Shown here: positions 1-8,862 of the stretch, piece after piece
Layout of the letters: each line of letters begins with the position of its first letter
Numbering within the stretch: the first letter of the stretch is position 1
Assembly (NCBI RefSeq): GCF_900101495.1
Contig: NZ_FMUS01000018.1
Location: 37,000-100,999, forward strand
Source of the DNA: Alkaliphilus peptidifermentans DSM 18978
GTDB taxonomy: Bacteria > Bacillota > Clostridia > Peptostreptococcales > Natronincolaceae
Direction of reading: 5' to 3'
DNA length: 64,000 nucleotides
Position numbers and translations under genes: made by a program
The notes under the pieces: generated by a model
Databases searched by the model: none
Told to the model about the DNA's origin: nothing
Seen by the model: the letters and a program-made list of their open reading frames with translations, nothing else

Positions 1-477
1 AAGCTTGTGGAGAAATTCATCTACTATTTTTTGTGGACCTCGTAACTTCATGTGCTCCAGTATTTGATTTCTTATTATTTCATCATCATTTAACGAGTAC
101 ACAGGTGTTAAGGAAATTTTTTCAATTGTATAATCGTAAATATCCCAATAGGAAATATCCTCATCGTTATCCAGATAAAACTCAATGCTTGGAATATCTT
201 CTGTAATACTAAGATTTTTTTGCATATAATACATAAAAGCATCCTTTAGTTGTATCTCATTATCATAATCTAAAGCAAATAGTCCATAATCTTCCTTTAG
301 GTTTGAATTATAGCCTGCCAATACCGATTGTAATGATAGTCTTGATGAGCGTTTTACCTGAACCTCACTTATTCTTAATCTGACTCCATCTACTATAACA
401 CCAGCAAGAATTATAAATATCATTAACACTATACTTAAGAAAACGGTAATGGCTCCTCTTTGGCAGTTATCTTTCAT
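1..477 (-). CDS. Tad-locus envelope protein, DUF5702/TadG-like (partial, cut by left edge)
   Basis: The reading frame is open from an ATG at 477 to the left edge, giving about 159 residues; the C-terminus lies outside the window. The start reads MKDNCQRGAITVFLSIVLM, a short basic leader followed by one hydrophobic segment and then a charged, Tyr-rich soluble region. It overlaps the end of the TadE-like gene by 11 bases, so the two are translationally coupled. Clostridial tad clusters commonly end with a large single-pass protein of this type (DUF5702). A pilus-associated cell-surface role is inferred from position and architecture. The RG-AITVF motif resembles the pseudopilin cleavage site but has Phe where pilins carry Glu at +5. 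Confidence 0.75.
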   Translation of the reverse strand, partial: MKDNCQRGAITVFLSIVLMIFIILAGVIVDGVRLRISEVQVKRSSRLSLQSVLAGYNSNLKEDYGLFALDYDNEIQLKDAFMYYMQKNLSITEDIPSIEFYLDNDEDISYWDIYDYTIEKISLTPVYSLNDDEIIRNQILEHMKLRGPQKIVDEFLHKL

Positions 478-1165
478 CACTATCCCCCTGATTTATAAAT
501 TCCCTAATCTTATTACTGGCGTCATTTATCAAATTAAAGTACTTTTCTTTTACTATAGATGTAGTCTCATAGCTATCCATAAGATCTAGTACAAAGTCTG
601 TGTTTCTTATTGTCTCCGGTGCATCAATTAAAACCGATTCTGCCTGAAGATTAATTTTATATCCATTATTTAACTTAAAAAGACTTTTTGGTAAGTATAT
701 TGGAGTTTCATAGGTATAGGAAATGTTAACAATCAATTTTTTATATACAAAATAGTCCTTGAATTCTACATCAACTATTTTATCCTTCGCCTTCAACAAT
801 TGATGTCCATCAAGGGCTTCTAAAACATATTCCTTAATAAACTCCTTCTTTTCCAATTTGTCATCAAATATCCCAAATCTCCAATATAGGTGGCTATTTA
901 GATATTTTTTTTCTATGTAGCCCGCCCTTAAAAGTTGATTGATTTCTTCTTTATTCATTGAATTACTAGGGCTTGACGAGGTCTTTATTTTTCCCCAGGC
1001 AGTAGCTCCGTCTGCTACAATAGAGTTTAGTGATGCTTGTAAATATGCATATTGGTATAGCAATAAAAGAATATAAACTATAGATAATATCAAGTACAAT
1101 ATTAAAGGTAATAGTAGTGCAAGTTCAACCGTCATGCTGCCCCTTTTATTACAATCCTTAGTCAT
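467..1165 (-). CDS. TadE-like pseudopilin
   Basis: A 232-residue protein with an N-terminal prepilin-like leader (CNKRG/SMTVELALLLPLI), giving Glu at +5 after the likely cleavage glycine, and one long membrane helix at about residues 12-38. The remainder is a predicted extracytoplasmic domain. This is the TadE organisation: a minor pseudopilin processed by the locus prepilin peptidase and needed for Flp pilus assembly. It sits between the Flp pilin gene and the DUF5702-like gene. Family assignment rests on the N-terminal motif and context; the C-terminal domain has no motif that I recognise. Confidence 0.8.
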   Translation of the reverse strand: MTKDCNKRGSMTVELALLLPLILYLILSIVYILLLLYQYAYLQASLNSIVADGATAWGKIKTSSSPSNSMNKEEINQLLRAGYIEKKYLNSHLYWRFGIFDDKLEKKEFIKEYVLEALDGHQLLKAKDKIVDVEFKDYFVYKKLIVNISYTYETPIYLPKSLFKLNNGYKINLQAESVLIDAPETIRNTDFVLDLMDSYETTSIVKEKYFNLINDASNKIREFINQGDSDER

Positions 1166-1269
1166 ATATCTTCAATCCTCTTTAACAGCTTTTTTTTGAA
1201 TAATTATTTTCACCTTCAATAGCCTTAGGAAGCATATGAACAAAGCATATGCTTCCTATCAATAGGGTA

Positions 1270-1461
1270 CTAAATTGTTGATTCAATTTCCTTTGGATCT
1301 ATCTCATTACTAGTTATGTTAGCTAATATATTACGTACAAACTCGACTATTGCTTTTCTAAACATTAATGCAAGTCCTACAAGAATTGCCAAAAGAAGAA
1401 CCAATTCTACTGTTCCTAATCCGTCCTCTTCATATATTAATCTTGATAAAAGCTTTAACAA
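1270..1461 (-). CDS. Flp-type (type IVb) pilin
   Basis: A small pilin of 63 residues. A longer frame opens with GTG at 1488, but an AAGGGGGGTGA ribosome site lies inside that extension, 5 bases before a TTG at 1461, so I chose the TTG. The leader reads LLKLLSRLIYEEDG, then LGTVELVLLLAIL; cleavage after the Gly puts Glu at +5, as required for type IV prepilin processing. One hydrophobic helix is followed by a short polar tail ending NEIDPKEIESTI. It would be the structural subunit of the Flp pilus, processed by the peptidase at 5604-6140. It lies mid-operon rather than first. Confidence 0.82.
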   Translation of the reverse strand: MLKLLSRLIYEEDGLGTVELVLLLAILVGLALMFRKAIVEFVRNILANITSNEIDPKEIESTI

Positions 1462-1492
1462 AACGTCACCCCCCTTCAACACCGACACTTAT

Positions 1493-2365
1493 TTACATAC
1501 TATATAAAGCTAAAACAGCAGGTGTTAAAACAATTATCAAAATAGCACATAATATCATCATCATAGGAAATAAGAGCTTCGTCGATGCCTCTTCCCCTAG
1601 TGTTTTAGCTGTGTTTCTTCTCATAATCCAACATTCATTTGAAAGAAGCCTTAGCATAGAAGCCATCTGAGAATTACCTTTTTTAATAGTCTGCAAAAGT
1701 ATAGCTACAAATTTAAAAACCTCAGGGACTCTACATCTATGGGCAAAATTTTCAAAGGCCTCCATTTCCGCCTTTCCCCCTTGTATTTCCATTAGAGTTT
1801 CATTAATCTCCTTATATAGGGGTCTTTCTATGTTTGAATCCGTAGCAATGCGTTCTAAAGCTGCTGATACAGTTAAGCCAGCATCAATCAACAAAGCGAT
1901 TTTGTTTACAAATTCGGTAAAATCAAGCTTCAACAGAATATGCCGTCTTCTAATTTTGATTTTGATTTCATTCCCTAACCCATATGCAGTTAAGAACAAA
2001 ATAGCAAAGTATAATAATAAATGTGTTAATGTAATAGTTTCGATTCCTAACACCATTCCATAAAAGCAAATTACTATTCCTTCAATTAACATAATTGTAA
2101 TTATATTAGCCCAATGAATTCTTTGAAAAGATCGTCCCTTCTTAACACCATATAACTCAATAAAGTTATTGAATAACCTTTTATCATAAGAGCCTCTAAA
2201 CTTATAGTTTACACAATCTAATATAAGCAAGCCTACCGGTAATAGTTTTCTTAATGGATATTCTGTAGAGTTTGTCAGTGCAGTAAATTCCTCATATTTA
2301 TTTCTTGATAAAATATATAACATAAAAAATGTACATACATGTATGAATAAAAAGAAAAATATCAT
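1493..2365 (-). CDS. tadC: TadC-like type II secretion system F family membrane protein
   Basis: A 290-residue integral membrane protein with N-terminal, central and C-terminal hydrophobic segments around a cytoplasmic T2SF/GspF domain (about residues 140-260, including the LLIDAGLTVSAALERIA and QTIKKGNSQMASMLRLLS stretches). With the neighbouring TadB-like protein it would form the inner-membrane platform that couples the CpaF motor to pilin extrusion. Four bases separate it from the upstream TadB-like gene, consistent with one operon. Assigning TadC rather than TadB follows gene order. Confidence 0.85.
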   Translation of the reverse strand: MIFFFLFIHVCTFFMLYILSRNKYEEFTALTNSTEYPLRKLLPVGLLILDCVNYKFRGSYDKRLFNNFIELYGVKKGRSFQRIHWANIITIMLIEGIVICFYGMVLGIETITLTHLLLYFAILFLTAYGLGNEIKIKIRRRHILLKLDFTEFVNKIALLIDAGLTVSAALERIATDSNIERPLYKEINETLMEIQGGKAEMEAFENFAHRCRVPEVFKFVAILLQTIKKGNSQMASMLRLLSNECWIMRRNTAKTLGEEASTKLLFPMMMILCAILIIVLTPAVLALYSM

Positions 2366-2368
2366 TCT

Positions 2369-3229
2369 CTACACCTCTATATTCATAATTCTTTTTGATA
2401 TTATTAATGCAGCTACTATCATGACAAATGCTACAGTCATTACAATCCTTCCAATTATAGTTGTAAAAACCGGCTCCATATAGTCCTTAGCAACTATAGA
2501 TAAAGTGATAATCAATGCAAAGGGTGTAATACTTAGAATTTTTTGATCAAATTTCCTTTGAGCCACCATTAAGTTTAGTTCCTGAGTAAAATAAATCTTT
2601 TCTCCAATGGTTTTAGCTGTAGTTCCCATTACCTCAATTAGATTACCACCTGCTCTTTTACATGTATTAAGCACCTCCGAAAAGTTACGAATGTCATCCA
2701 GCTTCGATCTGGCAGCAAGGTCTGCTATGGCTTCTTCAACTGTATCATTTAATTCCAATCGCCTTACTACAATAGTTAGTTCCCTAATGATTAATGTATC
2801 AGGATCATCATACATAATTTCCAAATCACCTAAGGAATCTTTAATTGCTGTTTCAAGTGATTTACCAACTGAAAGGGAAGATGAAATTCCATACATTGCC
2901 TCTTTAAATTGGTTTAATAACTGAAGTCTTCTATTTTGTATGATTTCTTTTCTTTTATACTTTGGATATATAACAGAAAAAGGAGTCAACAGCAGGGCAG
3001 TATAAAAGTGTTGATAAAAAATATAGCCGATTATAAAAAGAAGGATTGCAGCGCTGAATATATACATTAAGTACTCATTTTTTGTCATAACATAATCGTC
3101 ATAATCAACGATACCTTTATTAGTTAGATGAGAGGATGTATTTAATGTTAGCTTATCTTTTAATAATAGGATTACTAGAAACACTAATGAAATAAAAATC
3201 AAGAAAACAATTATATTTCTTACTAACAT
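2369..3229 (-). CDS. tadB: TadB-like type II secretion system F family membrane protein
   Basis: A 286-residue T2SF-family protein. I place the start at 3229 (MLVRNIIVF) because a GGGAGTGA ribosome site precedes it and overlaps the cpaF stop; a longer frame reaches 3244. There are two N-terminal helices, a GspF-like cytoplasmic domain (about 95-240, with SSLSVGKSLETAI and TCKRAGGNLIEVM), and two C-terminal helices. It partners the TadC-like protein as the inner-membrane platform of the Flp pilus. The close spacing to cpaF suggests translational coupling. Confidence 0.85.
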   Translation of the reverse strand: MLVRNIIVFLIFISLVFLVILLLKDKLTLNTSSHLTNKGIVDYDDYVMTKNEYLMYIFSAAILLFIIGYIFYQHFYTALLLTPFSVIYPKYKRKEIIQNRRLQLLNQFKEAMYGISSSLSVGKSLETAIKDSLGDLEIMYDDPDTLIIRELTIVVRRLELNDTVEEAIADLAARSKLDDIRNFSEVLNTCKRAGGNLIEVMGTTAKTIGEKIYFTQELNLMVAQRKFDQKILSITPFALIITLSIVAKDYMEPVFTTIIGRIVMTVAFVMIVAALIISKRIMNIEV

Positions 3230-3234
3230 ATAAT

Positions 3235-4476
3235 TCACTCCCATAATAAAGGTAATCCAGCTAATTTAAGCTTTTCACTATTCTTTAACCCATTTCCGGT
3301 AGACACCAATGAGCCTTCTAATCTGTCAGATGAAGCTTCTACTGCTTCTTTAAAGTGATATAGTGGATTAAGTAATATTTCACCCTTGTGATAACCAACC
3401 ACCTCACTAATTTCCAGCACTTTTCTAGACTTGTCCCTCATTCTTCCTAGATGAATAATAATATCAATAGCTGATGCAATTTGTTGCCTAATGGCTTCGA
3501 TTGGTAACTGTGCCCCACTCAGCACCATTGTTTCAATTCTACTAAGCATGTCTCTGTTGGAATTACCGTGTCCCGTAGACAATGACCCATCATGGCCAGT
3601 ATTCATGGCTTGTAGCATATCAATTGCTTCACTTCCCCTTACTTCACCTACAATTATTCTATCTGGGCGCATTCTTAATGAAGCCTTTATCAGATCCCTT
3701 ATTGAAATGGTTCCTTTGCCCTCGGTATTAGCATTTCTAGTTTCTAATCTTACTAAGTTAATCACATTAGTAATTTGAAGCTCTGCAGAGTCTTCAATGG
3801 TTATTATTCTTTCATCAATAGGAATAAAATTTGAAAGTGCATTTAAAAATGTAGTCTTTCCTGACCCTGTACCACCACATATAAATATGTTATATTTTCC
3901 TTTAACAAGACTTTTCAGAAGCTTTGTTGCCTCTTGACTTATTGAACCGTATTCTATCAGCTGCTCCATAGATATAGGCTTCTCAGGAAACCTTCTAATT
4001 GTAAGTATAGGCCCATTTAATGCAATTGGTGGTAGGACAATATTTACCCTTGACCCATCATTTAGCCTCGCATCAACTATAGGAGAAGCTTCATTAACAG
4101 CACGATTAACCTTTGCTACAATAGTTTGTATTATATCCTCAAGCTTTTTCTGACTTATAAATTTAGTATCTAATCGATGGGTTTTTCCTTCCTTCTCAAC
4201 AAATATATCTGAAGTTCCATTAACCATAATTTCTGTAACAGATGGATCCTCTAAAATCGGCTGCAGTATATCAAGGCGTCTCATATCATTAAAAACTCTT
4301 TGAATAGTTTGATACTTTTCATCTAACCCTAAGTTTGTATCCCTTGACTTATCAAACACTATTTCTTCAATTGCTCCCTCAATTTCATCATCAGTTGGGT
4401 CTTTATTAAAATCAACTTGATCTCTTACAATCTCCTTTACTTCTTTAATTAGATCATTCAACCGGTTCTCATCCAT
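3235..4476 (-). CDS. cpaF: CpaF/TadA pilus assembly secretion ATPase
   Basis: A 413-residue hexameric secretion ATPase of the GspE/VirB11 superfamily. Visible features are the N-terminal domain (about 60-170, with PSVTEIMVNG), Walker A GGTGSGKTTF at about 201-210, an Asp/Glu box (ITIEDSAEL), Walker B RIIVGEVRG at about 273-281, and the His box TGHDGSLSTGHGNS. These define the CpaF/TadA motor that powers Flp pilin assembly. It lies between the TadZ-like gene (20 bases upstream) and the TadB-like gene in one minus-strand operon. All key catalytic motifs are present and the length is normal. Confidence 0.93.
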   Translation of the reverse strand: MDENRLNDLIKEVKEIVRDQVDFNKDPTDDEIEGAIEEIVFDKSRDTNLGLDEKYQTIQRVFNDMRRLDILQPILEDPSVTEIMVNGTSDIFVEKEGKTHRLDTKFISQKKLEDIIQTIVAKVNRAVNEASPIVDARLNDGSRVNIVLPPIALNGPILTIRRFPEKPISMEQLIEYGSISQEATKLLKSLVKGKYNIFICGGTGSGKTTFLNALSNFIPIDERIITIEDSAELQITNVINLVRLETRNANTEGKGTISIRDLIKASLRMRPDRIIVGEVRGSEAIDMLQAMNTGHDGSLSTGHGNSNRDMLSRIETMVLSGAQLPIEAIRQQIASAIDIIIHLGRMRDKSRKVLEISEVVGYHKGEILLNPLYHFKEAVEASSDRLEGSLVSTGNGLKNSEKLKLAGLPLLWE

Positions 4477-4496
4477 GTTCTTCTCCTTTACTTGAT

Positions 4497-5585
4497 CTAT
4501 AATAGCTTTAACATATTTGAGAGGGGCTCAATCAACAATAAATTGTTAATAATGGCTGAGCCCTTTAGCTTCGATAAGCCATTAATATAAGGTAAGTAAA
4601 TCGCCTTTTTATTATTTATAGATAGCTGTGTTCCACCAACAGTATCATCAGCTTTATTTATAACCAGCTGTATGTTATCCTTACTAAAGAGCTCTTCATC
4701 AGCTGAAAACCTATCGATTTCCTTTATAAAGCTATTGCCTTTTATCTGGGAAGATATATCTTGATTTAGCACCAATAGCAGCCTATTACATAGGCTTATT
4801 TGATTCCATTTTTTCATATTTATTCCGCTATCAAAGTCAATGATTATATAATCATACTGGTTGCTTTCTTTTAGTGTATTCACCAATAAGACAATTTCCT
4901 CCCAGCTAATTTCCTCAAAATCAGCTAATCTTTCTACTGGTGGAAAGTAATGTATGCCTAAAGTGGTATCAAATTGACGAACTCCTTCAATTTTTAATAA
5001 TATGTTTTTCTTCTTATTTTTTAGATAGTAGAATAGATTCGATATATTTTGAGATTTCATGTCTTCAAAATATACAGCTGTTGAAGGGACATTTTCGAGA
5101 TTCAGGTAAAATACACTCTTTCCCCTTTGAGCATGTATATAGCTGGCCAATATAGCAATTGTTGTTTTCCCTGAGCCCCCTACAGGAGAATATACTCCTA
5201 TGATAGTGGTCTTAGCTTTATCTTCCGGCTTCAAATATTGGTTTGGATAGGTTTCAATATAAAGATTTAAAATGCTTGCTGCTATTTGATTTCCTAGTTG
5301 GTATTTTTTTATATATGGAAATCCATCTAGTGTAGTAGACAATATTCCCTCTATTAGAAGTATAATTAACTTAATATTGCTTTTTTCTATAGCTTCTGTA
5401 TACATTAAAGGGTTTATCAACAAAATATCTATTCTGTGATCTTCCTTATCTAATACTTCCCATAGATACTCTATTTGAGTAAAAAAGCTAACATGGAATC
5501 GTTGAGAGAAGTTGTTCATTAAGTAGTGTTCTAACGCCCTTAAATAGTCTGTGTCTGAGTCTACTATTGCAAGGTTTAGCTTCAA
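4497..5585 (-). CDS. TadZ/CpaE-like ParA-family ATPase
   Basis: A 362-residue protein with an N-terminal receiver-like domain (about 1-110, starting LNLAIVDSDTDYLRALE) and a ParA/MinD-type ATPase domain with deviant Walker A SPVGGSGKTTIA at about 133-144 and a YIIIDFDSG switch motif. This fusion is typical of TadZ/CpaE, which positions the Tad apparatus in the cell. It sits between the prepilin peptidase and cpaF. The receiver-like domain lacks an obvious complete phosphoacceptor pocket, as is usual for this family, so it is probably not a true response regulator. Confidence 0.85.
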   Translation of the reverse strand: MKLNLAIVDSDTDYLRALEHYLMNNFSQRFHVSFFTQIEYLWEVLDKEDHRIDILLINPLMYTEAIEKSNIKLIILLIEGILSTTLDGFPYIKKYQLGNQIAASILNLYIETYPNQYLKPEDKAKTTIIGVYSPVGGSGKTTIAILASYIHAQRGKSVFYLNLENVPSTAVYFEDMKSQNISNLFYYLKNKKKNILLKIEGVRQFDTTLGIHYFPPVERLADFEEISWEEIVLLVNTLKESNQYDYIIIDFDSGINMKKWNQISLCNRLLLVLNQDISSQIKGNSFIKEIDRFSADEELFSKDNIQLVINKADDTVGGTQLSINNKKAIYLPYINGLSKLKGSAIINNLLLIEPLSNMLKLL

Positions 5586-5603
5586 ATTAAATCCCTCCTA
5601 AAT

Positions 5604-6140
5604 CTATTTCATATAAATTGTGGTCACTAAAGTTACTAGTGATGCTGCAAATATTGCAGTTGCTAGAGGAAACCTAGCATCCTTTGAGGAAACAATGTCT
5701 TCATAGGGTAGTAATTTACCAATTATTAAACAACTCTTAATATAGTTGTATAGTATATTGAATCTTTCTTTAGCATTTTTTCTTACCATCATAATAATTA
5801 AGCATGCTATACCACCTATAAGAAAAGAAAGGGGAATACACAATATTATAAATTCACCCCCCATAATAGCACCTATCCCACTAAATAGCTTTATATCTCC
5901 AGCACCAAGCATTCTTAATGCAAAAAGTAATACTAAAAGAATTATAGGGATAAAAATCCCCTTCATAGACTCTATCAAACCTATTGTTTGCTTTTCATAG
6001 ATATTGATAACTATACCTAAAATTATCGGAGGAAGTACAATGCGATTGCCTATTCGATAGGTTTTCAAATCACTTACTAATGCAAATACAGTTAATAGTA
6101 ATAATAGTAATATTTTAATTAAATAAATATCTATTTTCAT
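5604..6140 (-). CDS. Prepilin peptidase (A24 family, TadV/CpaA-like)
   Basis: A 178-residue multi-pass membrane protein of the short A24 type that lacks the N-methylation domain. The two catalytic aspartates are visible: Asp24 in VSDLKTYRIGNR and Asp82 in the GAGDIKLF motif (consensus GxGDxK). It would cleave the leader peptides of the Flp pilin and TadE-like pseudopilin in the same cluster. It is the first gene of the tad unit, preceded by a strong AGGAGGGG ribosome site and an AT-rich upstream region. The length is normal for archaeal-type/Tad peptidases. Confidence 0.9.
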   Translation of the reverse strand: MKIDIYLIKILLLLLLTVFALVSDLKTYRIGNRIVLPPIILGIVINIYEKQTIGLIESMKGIFIPIILLVLLFALRMLGAGDIKLFSGIGAIMGGEFIILCIPLSFLIGGIACLIIMMVRKNAKERFNILYNYIKSCLIIGKLLPYEDIVSSKDARFPLATAIFAASLVTLVTTIYMK

Positions 6141-6530
6141 TAGCCCCTCCTTATTTACTTTATTGATTATTATTTAGTTACATTTTATTTATTACTATTC
6201 TATAATTAGCAGAAAATTCCTTTATCGAAATCTGTCTAGTTTTGTCATTTATGTAGTTTTCCTTATTTTTTTGCTGATTTTCAATCAAAATATACCAAAA
6301 AATACATAATAAAAGAGAAACAAATAGTAACATTTATATGTTAAGTTTATGTTTCATTTGTTAACTTTTTTTATCAACTTTACTCAGTGGTCTTGAAAGG
6401 AATCTAACTTAAAAGCTATTTCTTTAGCTTAGTAAAACTATTTTCAAAGGTTTTCTATAGGTGTGTAGAATGATATAATTATTAATAAGAAATAAAAGGG
6501 ACACATCCATTTATTTTGGGAGGAATATTT
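6141..6530. other. AT-rich divergent intergenic region without a gene
   Basis: This stretch separates the minus-strand tad operon from a plus-strand small membrane protein gene. I found no credible gene in it. A TATAAT hexamer at 6474-6479 could be the -10 of the plus-strand gene, but its -35 (TTTTCT at 17-base spacing) is poor. I could not identify a convincing promoter for the tad operon, although it must lie here. Confidence 0.5.
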
Positions 6531-6851
6531 ATGGCATGGTGGTATGGGCAACAAGATTCAACCAAAGGAGCTTGGGATATAGATTTGCATGAAAATAAAG
6601 CCTATAGAAATAGAAAAGCGGCAATTAAGATAATAACTAGAGGGATCATTTATTTACTTCTTTTTCTTGCCTCATTTCCATTATTTCCAATAATGGTGGC
6701 ATTTGCAGAGAAAATGGAAAGTTTGTTGCTTCTGCGGTTGTTAAAGGTATTAGCCTTTGGTGTTCCGGTTTTAGGAATAGCCAGTTTGCAAATTCCAATT
6801 GGAATATACTACCTCATTAAATATTTTAAGGTGAAAAATAACATTTATTAA
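6531..6851 (+). CDS. Small membrane protein of unknown function
   Basis: A 106-residue protein that I do not recognise. The start ATG at 6531 follows GGGAGGA with good spacing; a longer frame opens with TTG at 6516 but would read through that ribosome site. The first 30 residues are polar and Trp/Tyr-rich (MAWWYGQQDSTKGAWDIDLH), followed by two or three hydrophobic segments between about 38 and 98 and a basic tail. It is transcribed away from the tad operon, toward the rnhB-yraN pair. A link to pilus biogenesis is possible only by proximity. Confidence 0.65.
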   Translation: MAWWYGQQDSTKGAWDIDLHENKAYRNRKAAIKIITRGIIYLLLFLASFPLFPIMVAFAEKMESLLLLRLLKVLAFGVPVLGIASLQIPIGIYYLIKYFKVKNNIY

Positions 6852-6872
6852 ATATTTGTTACCAAAGCAAAA

Positions 6873-6901
6873 AGACAGATCTCTTTTTAAAGAGTCTGTC
6901 T
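6873..6901 (-). terminator. Hairpin terminator between convergent genes
   Basis: The imperfect inverted repeat AGACAG-A-T-CTCT / AGAG-T-CTGTCT lies between the convergent small membrane gene and yraN. Read on the minus strand it is followed by CTTTTTGC, a short U-tract, so it most likely ends the rbgA/rnhB/yraN transcript; weaker function on the plus strand is possible. Confidence 0.55.
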
Positions 6902-6960
6902 CAAAATATATATTTTCAAAAGTATTCAGATTCGCTATAAAAGCTATGTGGTTACTGGTT

Positions 6961-7311
6961 TTAAAAGGCGTTTTCAATATGTATAACTTCATTCTTATCG
7001 CTATTGATTATAATTTCTATAACATCAAACCTAAAGTCTTTTCCTCGACTTAATGGTTGATTCTGGATAAAGTGTTCTGCTAGCCTTCTATAATTCATCT
7101 GTTTTTTATAATTAATAGCCTCCCTTGGCATACCGTAGGTGGTTGATTTCCTTGTTTTAACTTCCACGAATACTACTACATTATTCTTGCCTGCAATTAT
7201 ATCAATTTCTCCAAACCTAGTTCGATAATTTTGAAACAGTATACTATAACCTTTATCAATTAAAAGTCGCCTGCCTATTTCTTCACCTATATTACCGATC
7301 TTCTTCTTCAC
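6961..7311 (-). CDS. yraN: YraN family endonuclease-like protein (UPF0102)
   Basis: A 116-residue protein of the YraN/UPF0102 family, which has a restriction-endonuclease-like (PD-(D/E)xK) fold. Visible residues are GEEIGRRLL near the N-terminus, FGEIDIIA (catalytic Asp) and VVFVEVKTRK (E-x-K), the order expected for the nuclease core. The start codon is GTG. It lies 10 bases downstream of rnhB, a pairing common in Firmicutes that hints at a nucleic-acid repair role, but the biological function of the family is poorly defined. Confidence 0.88.
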   Translation of the reverse strand: MKKKIGNIGEEIGRRLLIDKGYSILFQNYRTRFGEIDIIAGKNNVVVFVEVKTRKSTTYGMPREAINYKKQMNYRRLAEHFIQNQPLSRGKDFRFDVIEIIINSDKNEVIHIENAF

Positions 7312-7320
7312 TTTTTGACC

Positions 7321-7935
7321 CTAGCCCATTATTTTCTTGATAAAGGTTTTTCGATGTAGCTGACTAGGGCCATGGTTAAGGAGAGCTTCACGATGTAGCT
7401 TGGTTCCATAACCCTTGTGTTGATCTATTCCATAATTAGGGTACTCCTCAGCCCATTTAAGGCACATTCTGTCTCTAATAACCTTAGCTACAATAGATGC
7501 AGCAGCTATTCCATGGGAAGTATCATCTCCTTTGATGATGGCTGTTTGTGGGATTTCTATATCAATACTTTCAGCATCTATTAAGAGATATTCAGGCACT
7601 ACAATGTTTCCTTCTGAGTCCTTTAGACTTTTTATAGCTTTTTTCATAGCTAGACGAGTAGCATTTTTTATATTTATTTCATCAATAATTTTAGCAGATA
7701 CCGTCCCAACACCAATTGCTATTGCTTGTTCTTTTATAGCCTCATACAGTACTTCTCTCTTTTTAGCACTTAGTTTTTTTGAATCTCTAACACCTTCTAT
7801 ATATAATCCCTTGGGCAAAATAACTGCAGCTGCTAAGACACTTCCAAATAAGCAGCCTCTTCCTACTTCATCCATACAAGCAATTTTTTCATAGCCTGCA
7901 TTCCAGAGACTATTTTCTAACTCAAGCATTATCAT
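7321..7935 (-). CDS. rnhB: Ribonuclease HII
   Basis: A 204-residue type 2 RNase H that removes RNA from RNA-DNA hybrids and excises misincorporated ribonucleotides. The N-terminal DEVGRG motif carries Asp22 and Glu23; YLLIDAES supplies the third acidic residue at about 120, and the GxxSK-like VRDSKKL and GIAAASIVAKVIRDR stretches are typical. The length is normal. It lies between rbgA and yraN, as in other Firmicutes. Confidence 0.95.
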   Translation of the reverse strand: MIMLELENSLWNAGYEKIACMDEVGRGCLFGSVLAAAVILPKGLYIEGVRDSKKLSAKKREVLYEAIKEQAIAIGVGTVSAKIIDEINIKNATRLAMKKAIKSLKDSEGNIVVPEYLLIDAESIDIEIPQTAIIKGDDTSHGIAAASIVAKVIRDRMCLKWAEEYPNYGIDQHKGYGTKLHREALLNHGPSQLHRKTFIKKIMG

Positions 7936-7963
7936 GTTATCATCCCCACTTTATTAAACAAAA

Positions 7964-8821
7964 TTATTCAATTTCTGAAGGCTTTTCAAGAGTAATTCTT
8001 CCTATTTTTCCTCCCCTGAATTCATCTAGTATAATATTAGCAGTACGAGTATAGTCAAATTCCCCACCCTTTATAATACAGCCACGACTTTTTGCAATCA
8101 TTTCCATGGTTTCAAGGGGAGTTTCTCCTACTGCTGCTAATGAATATCGTTCTTCAATGTTTTTTGAATGCTCCTTCATTAAATGTTCTATTAATTTTAG
8201 AGCTAAGCTGTCAACATCCATTATTTGATCCCTTATTGCTCCAGTAAAGGCTAGCTTAAGTGCAACCTCTTGATCTTCGAATTTGGGCCATAGAATACCT
8301 GGAGTATCTAGTAGCTCCAAATTCCCTTTTAATCTGATCCACTGTTTACCTTTAGTTACTCCTGGCCTATCTCCAGTTTGGGCACTCTTCTTACCTGCTA
8401 ATTTATTTATCATAGAGGATTTACCTACGTTGGGTATTCCCACCATCATTATTCTTACTGCCCGCTCTCTTCTACCCTTTCTTAAAAGGGCCTCCATCTT
8501 TTCCTTTACTACTGCTTCACCCTCCGCCAGTACCTGTCTAAGGCCTTTTCCGCTTATGGTGTTTACAGGAATTGCAGTAATACCTTTGTTTTTATAATAT
8601 GTAACCCAACGGTTTGTAGCATCTTCACTAGCCAGGTCTGCCTTATTTAATATTACAACTCTAGGTTTATTAGTGATTATTTCATCAATCTCAGGATTTC
8701 TACTACTTAATGGAATTCTAGCATCCAATAGCTCATACACAACATCAATTAGCTTCAGCTGTTCCTTTAAAAGCTCCCTAGTCTTCTTCATATGCCCTGG
8801 AAACCAATTTATATTCATCAT
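7964..8821 (-). CDS. rbgA: Ribosome biogenesis GTPase RbgA (YlqF)
   Basis: A circularly permuted GTPase of about 285 residues required for late 50S assembly. The start at 8821 (MMNINWFPGHMKKT) follows GGAGGTGATATA; the frame continues upstream to 8908, but that extension is only translated 7-bp repeats. G motifs appear in permuted order: G4 LNKADL, then G1 GIPNVGKSSM, G2 region GVTKGKQW, and G3 DTPGIL. The C-terminal domain contains the family's RNA-binding region. It is followed by rnhB. Confidence 0.95.
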   Translation of the reverse strand: MMNINWFPGHMKKTRELLKEQLKLIDVVYELLDARIPLSSRNPEIDEIITNKPRVVILNKADLASEDATNRWVTYYKNKGITAIPVNTISGKGLRQVLAEGEAVVKEKMEALLRKGRRERAVRIMMVGIPNVGKSSMINKLAGKKSAQTGDRPGVTKGKQWIRLKGNLELLDTPGILWPKFEDQEVALKLAFTGAIRDQIMDVDSLALKLIEHLMKEHSKNIEERYSLAAVGETPLETMEMIAKSRGCIIKGGEFDYTRTANIILDEFRGGKIGRITLEKPSEIE

Positions 8822-8862
8822 TATATCACCTCCTATGGTATTAAGTAATTTGTAAAATACAA

